Shown: piece by piece, positions 34,601 through 44,197 of the stretch
Position numbering within the stretch: the first letter of the stretch is position 1
Layout of the letters: the number at the start of each line of letters is the position of its first letter
NCBI GenBank assembly: GCA_000349905.1
Contig: KB722738.1
Coordinates: 987,551-1,051,550, forward strand
Length of the DNA: 64,000 nt
Direction of reading: 5' to 3'
Origin: Volvariella volvacea V23
Taxonomy: Eukaryota > Basidiomycota > Agaricomycetes > Agaricales > Pluteaceae
Program-made: the position numbers and the translations under genes
Notes under the pieces: generated by a model
Databases searched by the model: none
Seen by the model: only the letters and a program-made list of their open reading frames with translations
What the model was told of the DNA's origin: nothing

Positions 34601-35256
34601 ACACACCGTCACAATTACTCGAGACACTCAAATTGAACAAATGCTTAGCTGACAAGATCTTTGTGTCGCGACCAACCTTCATCGGCAAAGGTGAGTACAC
34701 CTCAATGCTCGCTTTTAATATCGTCGAGTTTGGCGGTGACCAAAATAAATTGGACGGAACACGAGTTCTTATCCACGATGATATGAGCACTATTCTCCGA
34801 AGGAGATTTAAAGCTCGAGCCTTATTTTGCTCGAAGTGCTCCCGATGGGGACATGCTGTGTGGTCCCCTTGCCGCGCGACAGTAATCTCGTGCGGTATCT
34901 GTGCTGGGCTCCACCCTTCGAACCGCCACAGCCCAGCATATGACAAACAACCCCACAAATGCATTAACTGCAACGGGGCCCACACGGCGGATTCCCCAGA
35001 GTGCCCCTGTTTTGTCAACAGACACGATGTCTGGGAACTCCGCTCCATCTTAGAAAAAGCGGCTACAGAAAGAAGAGCAGACACTAAAGCGTCCAAGGCC
35101 GACAAAGGTAAGGAGAAAGCCAAGGACGATATGAAGGTAGATGGCGGGCAAGACGGTTTTGACATCGTGCCAGCCGAGGAAGTCGACGGGTGGTCCAAGG
35201 TTGGACCTGCTGGTAAACGCAGGAAAGGCCGAGGGCCCAAGAAGACTAACGTATGA
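31606..35256 (+). pseudogene. LINE ORF1 (gag-like, zinc knuckles), one nonsense codon
   Basis: One reading frame of 1,216 codons interrupted only by TGA at 33385-33387; the frame on both sides is the same and the 100 bases after the stop still read as protein (IYGEKAKDLATRVVQIE). The first half (593 codons) has a Pro/Ser-rich N-terminus and a globular-looking section around 32040-32390. The second half has another Pro/Ser-rich linker, an RRM-like section near 34210-34700 (TIVARIVINEPTHVEAIATL), then Cys/His knuckles: FCSKCSRWGHAVWSPC (CX2CX4HX4C), CGICAGLHPSNRH and CINCNGAHTADSPECPC. A lysine-rich tail closes the protein. LINE ORF1 proteins bind element RNA. The TGA could come from CGA or TGG by a single transition. 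Confidence 0.85.
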
Positions 35257-38200
35257 ATAGACACCTAAAAGTGGTATCGTTGAACTGCCAGAAATCAAAT
35301 CGCACCATCCGGCAGTTTTTAGAACGAACGTGCGACATAGATATTGACCTTATACTTATTTAGGAAGCGCCTTATGGCTTTCTGAAGACTGTCACTTCGT
35401 CGACAAATAGACAAGGGGATGACTACCATGGTCTCCCTATCCACTCCGCATATAAGCTGATTGAGACCTCAGACCCATCCTCTAGAGTTGCAGCATACGC
35501 CTTTAAGAGGCTCGTATAGGCCAAGATCACACACCATCAAAAAGCTGTCAACCATCCCGATTTCATGCTTATCTCCTTTAAATCAGATGGTGAGCGGCTA
35601 TATTTCCTTAATATCTATAATGATGAGGAGGACCATGCGTTGTCCTACCTCTTATCACACCCCAATCTTCCCCTGATCACTGCGATCGTAGGGGACTTTA
35701 ACATCTCCGATGAGCGCTGGGACAAATTCTGTCCCACCACGAACAGGAGAACACGTAAAATCGATGACATCGCCGCACTAACCTACACAGATGTTATCGC
35801 CCCCGAGGAACCCACGCACCCGGCAAGGCATGTCAACGAACGACCCAGCACGATCGACTTCGCCCTGATATCAATCGACCGACTGGAAGACGCGAATATC
35901 GAAGTTGCACATGAACTCCAAACGGACTCCGACCATCGAACTCTGGTACTCTCTCTACAACATATCACTACGGAGAGAACTACCAGACGAGTCCTATCGA
36001 GAATCAAGCCGGACGAAGACACCCCGTCACCGCGCGATCAATTCATCAGCAGAATGCTAGCGGCCCTCTCCGACTACCATCCCGACCCTAGTATCTACCT
36101 AGAGAAGGCGCAAACGACCATCAGAGCTGCCTTCATGGAGCTCTCCCATGTCCCCTCCATCGGCCCGCATTCAAAACGCTGGTGGGACGGGGAATGTACA
36201 CGGTTACAGCGGGAGGTTGAAGCTGCACAGGACCCCCCGACCAAGAAGCTCAAAAGAAAGGAACGCAATGCGTACGAAGCGAAGGTACGTCGTGAATACT
36301 TCGACAATCTTCTCAAAGAAAGGGTGGGCAACGTACGCCCATGGGATGTTCTATCATGGACGCGCCCCCACCCCCCTCCCGATTATAAAGAGATTGTGGT
36401 CCCCACGGGGGAGAAGCTGACTGTTGACAGAGCATGGCCACACCTAAACGCCAAGTTCCAAGCAGCGGCTTCAAGACCCATCGACCAAGAGTACATCGAC
36501 TTCCTCCCACAACATGAAGAACGCGACTGCCCGCCCATATCGGCACTTGAAATCAGCGAAGCATTAGCGGACACCTCCAACACTTCCGCCCCGGGAGAGG
36601 ATTATATCACCTGGGAGGTCCTCAAAATCTTTGCTCGATCGGCAGGCGTCGAACACCTCCGCAACACGTTCAACAAGATATTAGACACCGGAGTATGGCC
36701 AGAATGCCTCAAATCCGCTGATACCGTCATAATACCAAAACCCGGCAAGGACTTGTCCTCGGTCAACGGGTATAGGCCCATAGCGCTATTTTCCACTGTC
36801 GCCAAATTAATGGAAAAGATTCTTTCGAACCGACTACAGTGGGAAGCCGCGAAATTCGGCATCCTCCACCCCAACCAACATGGAGGTACGAAGAAACACT
36901 CGACTGATGATGCGGGTATGCTCCTAGTCCACCAGATCAAGAGAGGCTGGGAACGGAAGAAGGTGACGTCCTGCTTAGCATTTGATATTGCCTCCTTTTT
37001 CCCATCTGTTCAACCCGATGCTCTAAACCGAGTGCTTTCAAAACAGGGCTTCAACCGAAAATATACCTCCCTATTTAGATCGTATTTCCAAAGGAGGTTG
37101 ACCACATATAGACTAGGCGAGTATAAGTCAGAGTCCTTCCCGGTCGAAGTCGGACTAGGACAGGGCTCGGCTATTTCCCCTACCCTCTCCGCCTTGTATA
37201 TCGCGCCGGGTCTCAAGACCCTCACTGACGAAGTCGGGAACGATGAAGATGCATTACAGATTTACGTAGATGATGGCGTGTGGGCATCGACTGGGGACAC
37301 CCTCAGCGATAACTGCGCGCGGCTCAAACATCGATACATACGTACGAGGGATGTCTTGGGCAAACTCGGCCTGGTTGTCGAATATGCCAAGACGGAACTC
37401 AAACATTTTTATACCGCGAAAGTCAAAGGGGCCCCCTCCTTACTTACCACGGATACAACGCCCACTATAGACTTAGAAGAAGCCCCGTACACGGGCGATA
37501 CTCCACTCAAAGAAAAACAAATATGGAGATACTTAGGTTTCTTTCTCGACTCCTCTCTTTCTTTTAAATTCCATATTTCGTTCTATGCTAACAAAGCTTT
37601 CTCTACGTCTATCTCGTATAGCTTACTCGGGAATTCGGTGCGGGGGCTAACACCGAAACACAAGCGAATGCTATATCGAGGATGTATTATGCCGCTCATG
37701 ACTTACGGGTTCCAACTCTGGTACCGACTGCATGGGAAGCGTGTCAAGCACAAGATCGAGGTGCTCAAAGTTGCGCAAAATAGGGCACTTCGCTGGATTA
37801 CAGGGGCTTTCCGCACTACTCCCATAGGCTCGCTTGAATCGGCTGCGGGATGTCTTCCCTTCCATATTCACCTAGAACGGTTCTACAGGAGGTATACGAC
37901 GCGATGGCAAACCACATACCCCTCCCACCCACTATCCGTCATCCTGCACGACCCGAACGCTACCTCCCCGACGCACACCTCTACCACGAGACTTAGGTCT
38001 TCTGACTCACCAATTGAACACGTGCGCCGACACAACGAGAAGCATCCGATTCAGGAACGAAGGAATCTCTTAATCCCCGAAAACGCCCTGGGCAAGAGGC
38101 TCTTAGAAACTCACAGGGGTAGGATCCACTTCGACCTCACCCACCCACCGAAATCGTCCTCCAACGCCTACCATGCGTACTCGATGGCGAGAAAACAACT

Positions 38201-39283
38201 ATTTCAATACCTTGTCGCGGGCCGTATTGATAAAGTCCAATCCCCGTCGCTCGAACATATCAACACTACCCCTTTTATTATCTTCTCGGACGGTAGTGAG
38301 AGAAGTGACCATCAATACGCATCCGGCTCCGCTTATACGGCTTACGCTCAAAATACGCGGATCGTCTCGGGGAAGAAATTTGCTGGGAGATGCACCAATT
38401 ATGAAGCGGAAGTTTTCGGGATGGGCCTGGGAGTTCTCCATGCCTTAGCGAACCTCCCTCTCGTCAGGATTTGGGGCGAAGATCCGATTTTTGCGGAAAT
38501 TAGACACCCAGATCATTTAATAATCGCAGCGGATAATGAAGCGGCTATGAAGTGCCTACTTTCGCCGGACACTCATGCAGCACAGTCCCTATCGATACCA
38601 GTCATTCGAGCGGTCAAGACTTGGATGGACGCAGACGATAGGAGGACGATTACCTTCATCCACTGCCCGGCGCATAAGGGCATTGAGCTCAACGAATTGG
38701 TAGACAAGGACGCGAAAGCAGCGGCCTTGATACAGCCCAACATGGACTTTGTTCCCCGTTCCATCGCCTGGGAGAGAGCAGAGATCGACAGGACGGTGTT
38801 ACAGATATGGAAAGGCCTCCCAGCAGAGCGCTGGGGCAAGTCGAGCCACTTCCTACGCGAACACTCGAACTGGAAGAACCAGGGTGGCATCCATATGAAA
38901 AGATTTGGCGGGGATACAAAGCGGTACGCTCAATTCATACGCTCATCACTGCCCATGCCCCCATCGGGCAATTCCGCTCCCAGTTTTTCCCTGAGGAGCC
39001 GACACACTGTCCGACGTGCTATGTCTATCAAGACCGTTACCACGTCATGTTCGAGTGCAGAGCGTCACGCTCCATCCCGGCACTCACTCCTACCGACTGC
39101 AAGATGCGACGCATCAGGCATATCCAGGATCGGAACCACAAGTTCCGCCGACATATCGAGCTGAGCCCCCTCAAGGTCGGCAACAGCAAGATCCCTTCTA
39201 TCATGGCCGGCTACTTTGAGTGGCTGAAAGTTAACCCCATAGCATTCACATTTGAAGGCGCTCCCCCCACCCTTTCCGGGTAA
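35253..39283 (+). pseudogene. LINE ORF2 (endonuclease, reverse transcriptase, RNase H), two nonsense codons and a frameshift
   Basis: The start ATG (35253) overlaps the ORF1 stop as ATGA. The reading frame has TAG at 35361-35363 (codon 37, just where the endonuclease motif LIQE is expected) and TAG at 35517-35519 (codon 89). Domains: APE-like endonuclease (VVSLNCQKSN; VGDFNISDERW; RPSTIDFALI; SDHRTL); RT (SADTVIIPKPGKDLSSVNGY, RPIALFSTVAKLMEKI, CLAFDIASFFPSVQ, GLGQGSAISPTLSALYI, catalytic IYVDDG); RNase H (FIIFSDGSERSD, NYEAEVFGM, AADNEAAMK, HCPAHKGIELNELVDKDAKA). Near 38870-38895 the frame shifts, consistent with one lost base. The C-terminal zinc motif CPTCYVYQDRYHVMFEC is in the other frame and ends at 39283. 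Full length would be about 1,343 codons. Confidence 0.9.
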
Positions 39284-39532
39284 GCGTTTCTCCTTCTAAT
39301 GGACTCTTGTAAATAGCATGTATCTCCGGTATACGTACTGGACTATAGTTGTACTATACATACGTAGTTTCCGTTTCCTTTCTCTGAGTGTTTGTTCTCG
39401 GCTTCCTACTCTGTATACGTACACATCTCACAGGCGCTCTCGCCATCATACGCAGTTCCTTACAGTTTCCTTTTCTCTCGTTATCTCGATAGTCTCGATA
39501 CTGTAGTTACTCTCATCTCTGTTGTTACCTTC

Positions 39533-39632
39533 NNNNNNNNNNNNNNNNNNNNNNNNNNNNNNNNNNNNNNNNNNNNNNNNNNNNNNNNNNNNNNNNNNNN
39601 NNNNNNNNNNNNNNNNNNNNNNNNNNNNNNNN
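39533..39632. other. Assembly gap, 100 N
   Basis: Exactly 100 N bases lie between the LINE 3' UTR and the right target-site repeat. A round 100 usually marks a gap of unknown length. It probably hides the LINE 3' tail. Confidence 0.97.
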
Positions 39633-39633
39633 A

Positions 39634-39641
39634 AGTGCCCC
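39634..39641. repeat. Target-site duplication, right copy (AGTGCCCC)
   Basis: Second copy of the 8-bp repeat at 31472-31479. The right side (CTCAACC) is RtcB coding sequence. Confidence 0.8.
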
Positions 39642-39961
39642 CTCAACCAGGTGCAAGGACCCGGTTGCATCTGGGTCTACAATTCTCTCCAGTGTGCATA
39701 TCTCTGCAAAGTGATTTCCAGCGCCTATCGTGCCTAAACTCGGGAGATCGAAGGAGGACGACCTTTGAATGCCATACTTAGCAAGCCAGTCCGATACAGA
39801 ACCAGACCAAGGATCGTCCATTCCTGTAATCAACCTTGCCAATTTAGCCGGATTGCCAGACAGCTTAGTTGCCGCATTTGATAACTCGTATACTGCGATA
39901 CCACAACCGACATCCGATCCAATTAATGCAGGGTAAACACCTTCAGATGCAATTGCACAGC

Positions 39962-40026
39962 CTAGCTAGCGTTCAGCATGTTGTAGGTCTCAACTCTGCT
40001 AAAGCGTGGAGGAAAAGGGAACTCGC
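39962..40026 (-). other. GC-AG intron of the RtcB-family gene, 5' half
   Basis: Donor AG|GCGAGT and acceptor GCTAG on the minus strand, 65 bp. It joins RFPIG to CAIASEGVYPA in frame, as in RtcB family proteins. No GT donor gives the same frame. Confidence 0.75.
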
Positions 40027-40506
40027 CTATTGGAAATCGATTGCCCGGGTGAAGATCAGGCATCCCAACAGCAATGTGTACTCCAGGCAGAGCCCTCACT
40101 GACTTTAGTTGATTTATGGCGGTCTCATCAACAAAGCTCTTTTGACTACTCCCAATATATTAATAATTGAAGACGAGAGAGTTGATAGATCACAGAAGAC
40201 TTGCCTGATAACGCGTATCTGGCCTATATTTGATGCATGCGAGTTATCCAGAGGCGGTCCGCTATAGGGTTCCCCCTTGCCAACCCATAGCTGGGTGACA
40301 GACTCTGGAAATGACGGGTAGGTGTCCTCAAGTATTATTCCGCCCCGAAGATACACCGTCGAAAGCCCTTTGTTACGGAATTTATTGCGTGCCTCGCGAA
40401 GAACGGCTTCTTTCGGAGTTTGCTCCCGGGCCTCCTGGGGCGGGAGATGGACAAACTTTTTGTTGTGGTCGTAATTCAGATATACAGTGACTGCGCGAGA
40501 GGGCAT

Positions 40507-40839
40507 GACAAAGTAGATGGGACGCACGGTGAGCGTGTAATGAGCGAAAGTCGGTCAATTTATGCACATTCTTGCTGGCCGAGTCACCATACCGGCCTAG
40601 CACAGCTCAAGCCTACTACCGAATGTTGGAGTCATACCAACACTGGTGATGCCGTGCACCCTAGCAAGCTCGACGATAAGTTACTTTGTATTTGTACCTA
40701 CAAAAGCTGTCCACCAGCTTCACCTAGCATGTACAGTATCTCCATAAATGGAGCGATTCAGGAAAGCGATTGCGACATTCTTAAATACAAAAACAGAATA
40801 CCCGATGCGGAAATAAACACATCAAATAACGAGAAACAA
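40507..40839. other. Intergenic region upstream of the RtcB-family gene
   Basis: 333 bp between the RtcB-like start and the stop of the aldolase gene (both minus strand). Should hold the RtcB-like promoter and the aldolase 3' UTR. No ORF with coding character. Confidence 0.4.
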
Positions 40840-42191
40840 CTAGGGTGTCGTCGTAAGGCCCTCTACCTTGGCTTCAGCAGCAAGCTCCTTCTCTAACGCA
40901 ATAAGTTCTTGGGTATGTGGATGATCCCATAGCGCTTGAGAAGCAGCGGGGCTGATGGGAGGAAGGGGCCTTCGGGGATTTCCGCCATATCCATACAGTT
41001 TCTCGAGAAGGAACTTGGTGCCGGAAATTGATGCTTTAGCGATGGTAAAATCGGCCCGAGCGATTATCCCTTGAAGGCGTTGGGCTTCTACAAGAGCCTT
41101 TGGGTTGTACTTTGATGCTTCTGCCAATTCAAACGTCTTAACGATCGAGTACTACAAGAAAATGTCAGTGGTCCAGCACATTAGCATTACCCAACGGTGT
41201 GAAACTCACTGGGGCAACGTTAGCCAAGCCAGTTATAGCACCATGAGCGTTGGCATATGCAGAGGGAACCAAAAAGTCCGTAAAGCCACCTAGGACCAAG
41301 AAGGGCGCATTGGTGTTTTTGCGTGGATAAGCTGAAACAAATTTCGGATTGGAGACGACGTCAGCAATGCGAGTCAGTTTTCCAACATTGCCACAGCTAT
41401 ATTCCACGTTTTTTTAGTAAGCCCCCCCACAGCCTAAACGTGTTCCACCTACGTCAGCTTGACTCCGCAAGTGTTTGGACACTCCTCCGCGAGTTCTGTG
41501 ATGAGGTCCGAGTCCAGATCAATACCACCACTGGCACCAGGGTCTAAAATCTGAGGGTGAGTGCCTTGACGAAGTGCATAGCAAAGTAGCTTACAATTAT
41601 AAATAAGCACGGGGATTGGGCTTTTCTCGGAAACCTCTACCCAGAAGGCTTTGAGTGCCTCCTTATTTCCAGCTAAGGCTCCCGCAAAGTAGCCGCTCAC
41701 GATCACGATGGCATAGTCTGCACCAGCCAACGCCGCCTCCCTGCTCAACTCAATGGTTTCGCGTGTACTTCCGGCCCCAGTTCCGACTACAAGTGGTACA
41801 TGATGCAACCCAACACCATCAAGTGCCTTTCGAGCAGCGTGTATCAACTTGATGCGCTCCACATGAGATAGGTGGATGGCTTCTCCCATCGAACCGGCGA
41901 TAAGCGGACCGACGCCTGCCTTTGCTACCCGTACGACATGGGCTTCGAACGACGGGATATCTGGGTTGAGGTGGGTGTCAGTCAAATTTTTTTTAAGAAA
42001 TGAACCCTTTGCTTGAGTCATCGGAGATAAAACGAACCAAGGTCCTCAGTGTCTGGCAGGAAAAACGTTGGTATGGGGGCATAGATGCCGGGCTTCAATG
42101 GGCGGATTGTGTGATTGTGGTATCCATTAAGACCGTTTGCCGCCATTTCGGACGAAAAAGACGAGAGATCAGCTGGGGAGGAGGTACTCAT
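40840..42191 (-). CDS. DapA-family class I aldolase (2-keto-3-deoxy sugar acid aldolase type)
   Basis: ATG at 42191 (MSTSSPADLSSFSSEM). Exon 1 contains PGIYAPIPTFF, the family N-terminal signature. An intron joins DTEDL to DIPSFEAHVVRVAKAGVGPL. Then follow IAGSMGEAIHLSHVERIKLI (phosphate/keto-acid binding), HVPLVVGTGAG, YAIVIVSGYFAG, IPVLIYN (proton-relay Tyr), CGVKLT (Schiff-base Lys), VLGGFTDFLVPSAYANAHGA. The end is AKVEGLTTTP at 40840. In fungi this family includes L-threo-3-deoxyhexulosonate aldolase of D-galacturonate catabolism (GaaC/Lga1) and 4-hydroxy-2-oxoglutarate aldolase. Which reaction applies cannot be told from motifs. It is cytosolic: no presequence. No other pathway gene is next to it. 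Confidence 0.88.
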
Positions 42192-42285
42192 CGTAAAACT
42201 ACTAACCAAAGTATATAAGCCTCCCGGGAGATGGGGTTTTCGACGAGGACCGGGGGTATACGGCCCGACCCATCTGCTCGATGGT

Positions 42286-42310
42286 ATCCTCCGGGCCGTT
42301 ATCGGAGGAT
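42286..42310. promoter_or_regulatory. Inverted repeat ATCCTCCG-N9-CGGAGGAT
   Basis: Perfect 8-bp arms separated by 9 bases, about 100 bp upstream of the aldolase ATG. The CCG-N9-CGG core resembles an everted site for a Zn(II)2Cys6 fungal regulator. Function is inferred. Confidence 0.3.
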
Positions 42311-42473
42311 GGCGATCGGGTTTTGCCACGCCATTTCTCCCGAGGACAGTCGGTGATTGCCTGGGGAGAGCAACCGTTAAAAACTATTATAGCTAGCGTT
42401 AACGAGCTACTATCAACCAGGCGTCAGTAGTATTGCTTCACAACAATGGTGTGCGACGGGTATATGGTTAAAG

Positions 42474-42484
42474 CGGATTATCCG
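42474..42484. promoter_or_regulatory. CGGATTATCCG candidate Zn(II)2Cys6 binding site
   Basis: CGG-N5-CCG inverted triplet with 5-bp palindromic arms (CGGAT, ATCCG) in the aldolase upstream region. This spacing is used by several fungal binuclear zinc regulators; the regulator here is unknown. Confidence 0.3.
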
Positions 42485-42627
42485 ACCACTCACCGCAGTG
42501 CACAACAGAAGCCCTAACCTGGAAGCAGGTCTATTAAATGGCGGCTAAGGAATTTGAAGCTAAACCTACATACTCGCATACAGCTATACTATATCCTCTT
42601 TTGATTCCACGCTGAAATGACGAGATC

Positions 42628-43796
42628 CTAGCTTTGAGTCCCTTCAACAACTTGAAGCCGGTTGATAACCTCCCGTTCCCACTCTGTCCAGCCGTCTTCA
42701 TCAACTTCTCCGACGTCCTTTGACGCCCTTTCCAAGACATCCCACGGCACGCAGCCGTAATCTTCTTCTGCTGGGTTTAGTGCAAATCGACCTTGTCTGG
42801 TCCGACTAAGAGTGACTACGTGGCCCGCTGAACCGATGGCATGTGCTAAATCATGCACAACGGATCGGACATATGTGCCACCAGAAACCTTCATTCTTAG
42901 TATAAATGCATATGGGGAATTCTCCGGTCCTGAAGGCTCTGCGCCATCATCCACTGAAGCATTCTGGTCCACTCCTCTCAACGCGGTTTCCATTGCCTTC
43001 TTTTCATCACTGCTCAGGGATTTTTCGGGCCAACGGAAAGAGTGATCCTTGCCTAACCACTCAACAAGCTCTAGGGAGTGGACCGTAACCCCTCGAGGCT
43101 CAATGGGTCGGGGAAGTGGAATCCCTTTCCGTGCATATTCATAGAGTGGACGTCCGTCCATTTTTAACGCGGAAAAGCTGGGCGGTTTGTCAGCATCGCA
43201 TCTACAAAGAAGGGAGGTTCTCACATGGGGGGCTTTTGCTGAATTTCTCCAGTGAATTGAGCGAGTGCTGCTTCCACCTTTTCACGCGTTACATGGCGCC
43301 AAGGAGCTAGGCGCACTCTTGCACCTTCACTGTCATAGCTATCTGTTTCGCATCCCAATAGGCAGGTTGTTTGGTATTCCTACGGCGCTGGATGTCAGTC
43401 TATGTGAGTAAAGCAAAATCTATCCATCTTACTTGCCTTAGTGCAATCTAGGAATTCACTGAGCCTTTTGGTCCCTTTTCCAACGCCGACGACTAATCAG
43501 GAATCATAAGTGCCCTGACGAGTGGAAATCCCTGTTGCATTGTCACCTAGCACCCCATCTGCCAAAGGATCTAATGTGCCTCCTTGACCAATTTTTATCA
43601 CTTCTCTAGCCTGCCTTCCCTTTTTTGGGATTTTCTTGCCCTTCAAACTCTCCAGCTTGCCCTCCTCCACAAATAATCTCGATCGTGCGGCTAATTGCTT
43701 GACATCATTGATGATTGACATACTCGTCGGACCTGATGGCTTTGCTATTGCGAACAGCCCAGAGACGGGCAATGTCGAAAGAGACACCTTTGGCAT
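42628..43796 (-). CDS. PUS4: tRNA pseudouridine-55 synthase, TruB family
   Basis: ATG at 43796 (MPKVSLSTLPVSGLFAIAKP). The first exon has GLFAIAKPSGPTSMSIIND and GQGGTLDPLADGVL, the TruB motif whose Asp attacks the uridine. An intron leads to VVGVGKGTKRLSEFLDCTK. A GC-AG intron (43436-43380, donor GCAAGT) joins to EYQTTCLLGCETDSYDS, then CDADKPPSFSALKMDGRPLY (TruB motif with the conserved Tyr-Ser block) and MKVSGGTYVRSVVHDLAHAI. A Ser/Glu-rich insertion near residue 250 is extra to bacterial TruB. Stop at 42628. Pus4 makes pseudouridine 55 in the T loop of nuclear and mitochondrial tRNAs. Divergent from the acyltransferase-like gene. Confidence 0.93.
43380..43436 (-). other. GC-AG intron in the Pus4 gene
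   Basis: 57-bp intron with donor AAG|GCAAGT, the standard GC-donor consensus, and acceptor CCGTAG. It joins LDCTK to EYQTTC in frame; a GT four bases further gives a wrong frame. Confidence 0.8.
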
Positions 43797-44197
43797 CGCG
43801 AGATTACAAGAAATCACAGTGTGCGCAATCGAGGCGTAGGCGAAAAGCGAAAGTTTAATGAGGGCTGGTGGTTATTTGTCACGTGCCATAAAGAAATGTT
43901 GCTTCAACCCTGCGCGAATGTACCTCTGTCGCCCAGACTCTGGGTCGGGGTAAGTAGCTCAATTGTCCCAGGAAGATGTATAAAGGCGTAACCGCAGTCC
44001 GTATGCATCCCGCACTTATCAGAGCCATAATTTACCGCCGCGGTGCCGCTGCACTGTGACGGACGGTTCCGACTTGGTCCCGAAACCGAGGCACTGGCTA
44101 ATCCAAGGTTACCACATGGTCTCAACGCAAGAGATTTTATCTTGGAGTACGTATTCTGACCAAATAACATATCTTAACCCACTCAACACCTACACTC
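43797..44197. promoter_or_regulatory. Divergent intergenic region between PUS4 and the acyltransferase-like gene
   Basis: 401 bp that should carry both promoters. No ORF with coding character and no strong repeat was seen. Confidence 0.4.

Larger units (their letters stand above)
31480..39633 (+). mobile_element. Tad/I-like non-LTR retrotransposon (LINE), defective, about 8.15 kb
   Basis: Bounded by 8-bp direct repeats. It has a 126-bp 5' leader (31480-31605), a long gag-like ORF1, and a pol-like ORF2 with APE-type endonuclease, reverse transcriptase, RNase H and a terminal CCHC motif. A 3' UTR of about 250 bp (39284-39532) is followed by 100 N and a single A before the right repeat. RNase H downstream of RT plus zinc knuckles in ORF1 fits the Tad/I branch known in fungi. 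There are no long terminal repeats. The last base before the right repeat is A, which is consistent with an A-ending tail hidden by the gap. It is inserted antisense to the RtcB-family gene. Base composition and proline-rich coding differ from neighbours. The intact repeats argue for a young insertion, yet both ORFs carry lesions. Confidence 0.92.
39634..40506 (-). pseudogene. RtcB-family RNA ligase, 5' half, cut by the LINE insertion
   Basis: ATG at 40506 (MPSRAVTVYLNYDHNKKFVH); an in-frame upstream ATG at 40527 is possible. After an intron near 40200-40140 comes SFVDETAINQLKSVRALPGV, HIAVGMPDLHPGNRFPIG, then a 65-bp GC-AG intron (40026-39962). Next is CAIASEGVYPALIGSDVGCG, with the Asp and Cys that bind metal in RtcB, and LPSLGTIGAGNHFAEI with the Asn-His pair. 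The frame stops making sense at GSLHLVEGAL, the LINE edge. The N-terminal region before MPDLHPG is longer than in bacterial RtcB and is like fungal 'release factor H-coupled RctB' proteins. On its own this half lacks the guanylate-accepting His. A 333-bp promoter region separates it from the aldolase stop. Confidence 0.88.
42192..42627. promoter_or_regulatory. Promoter region of the aldolase gene
   Basis: 436 bp between the aldolase start and the PUS4 stop (both minus strand). It holds two CGG-type inverted motifs listed separately. No coding signal seen. Confidence 0.45.

Noticed and set aside
35565..39164. ORF2 as a shorter intact 1,199-codon protein starting at 35565
   Set aside because: The same frame continues upstream to 35253 with endonuclease motifs and two stops; the internal Met is only the first after the last stop.
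39446..39842. Open frames running through the N gap
   Set aside because: They exist only because N codons are read as unknown; the sequence on each side belongs to different units (LINE tail and RtcB).
30663..40506. Two independent RtcB-like genes
   Set aside because: The halves do not overlap in domain content, share strand, and join exactly at the 8-bp repeat; one split gene is simpler.
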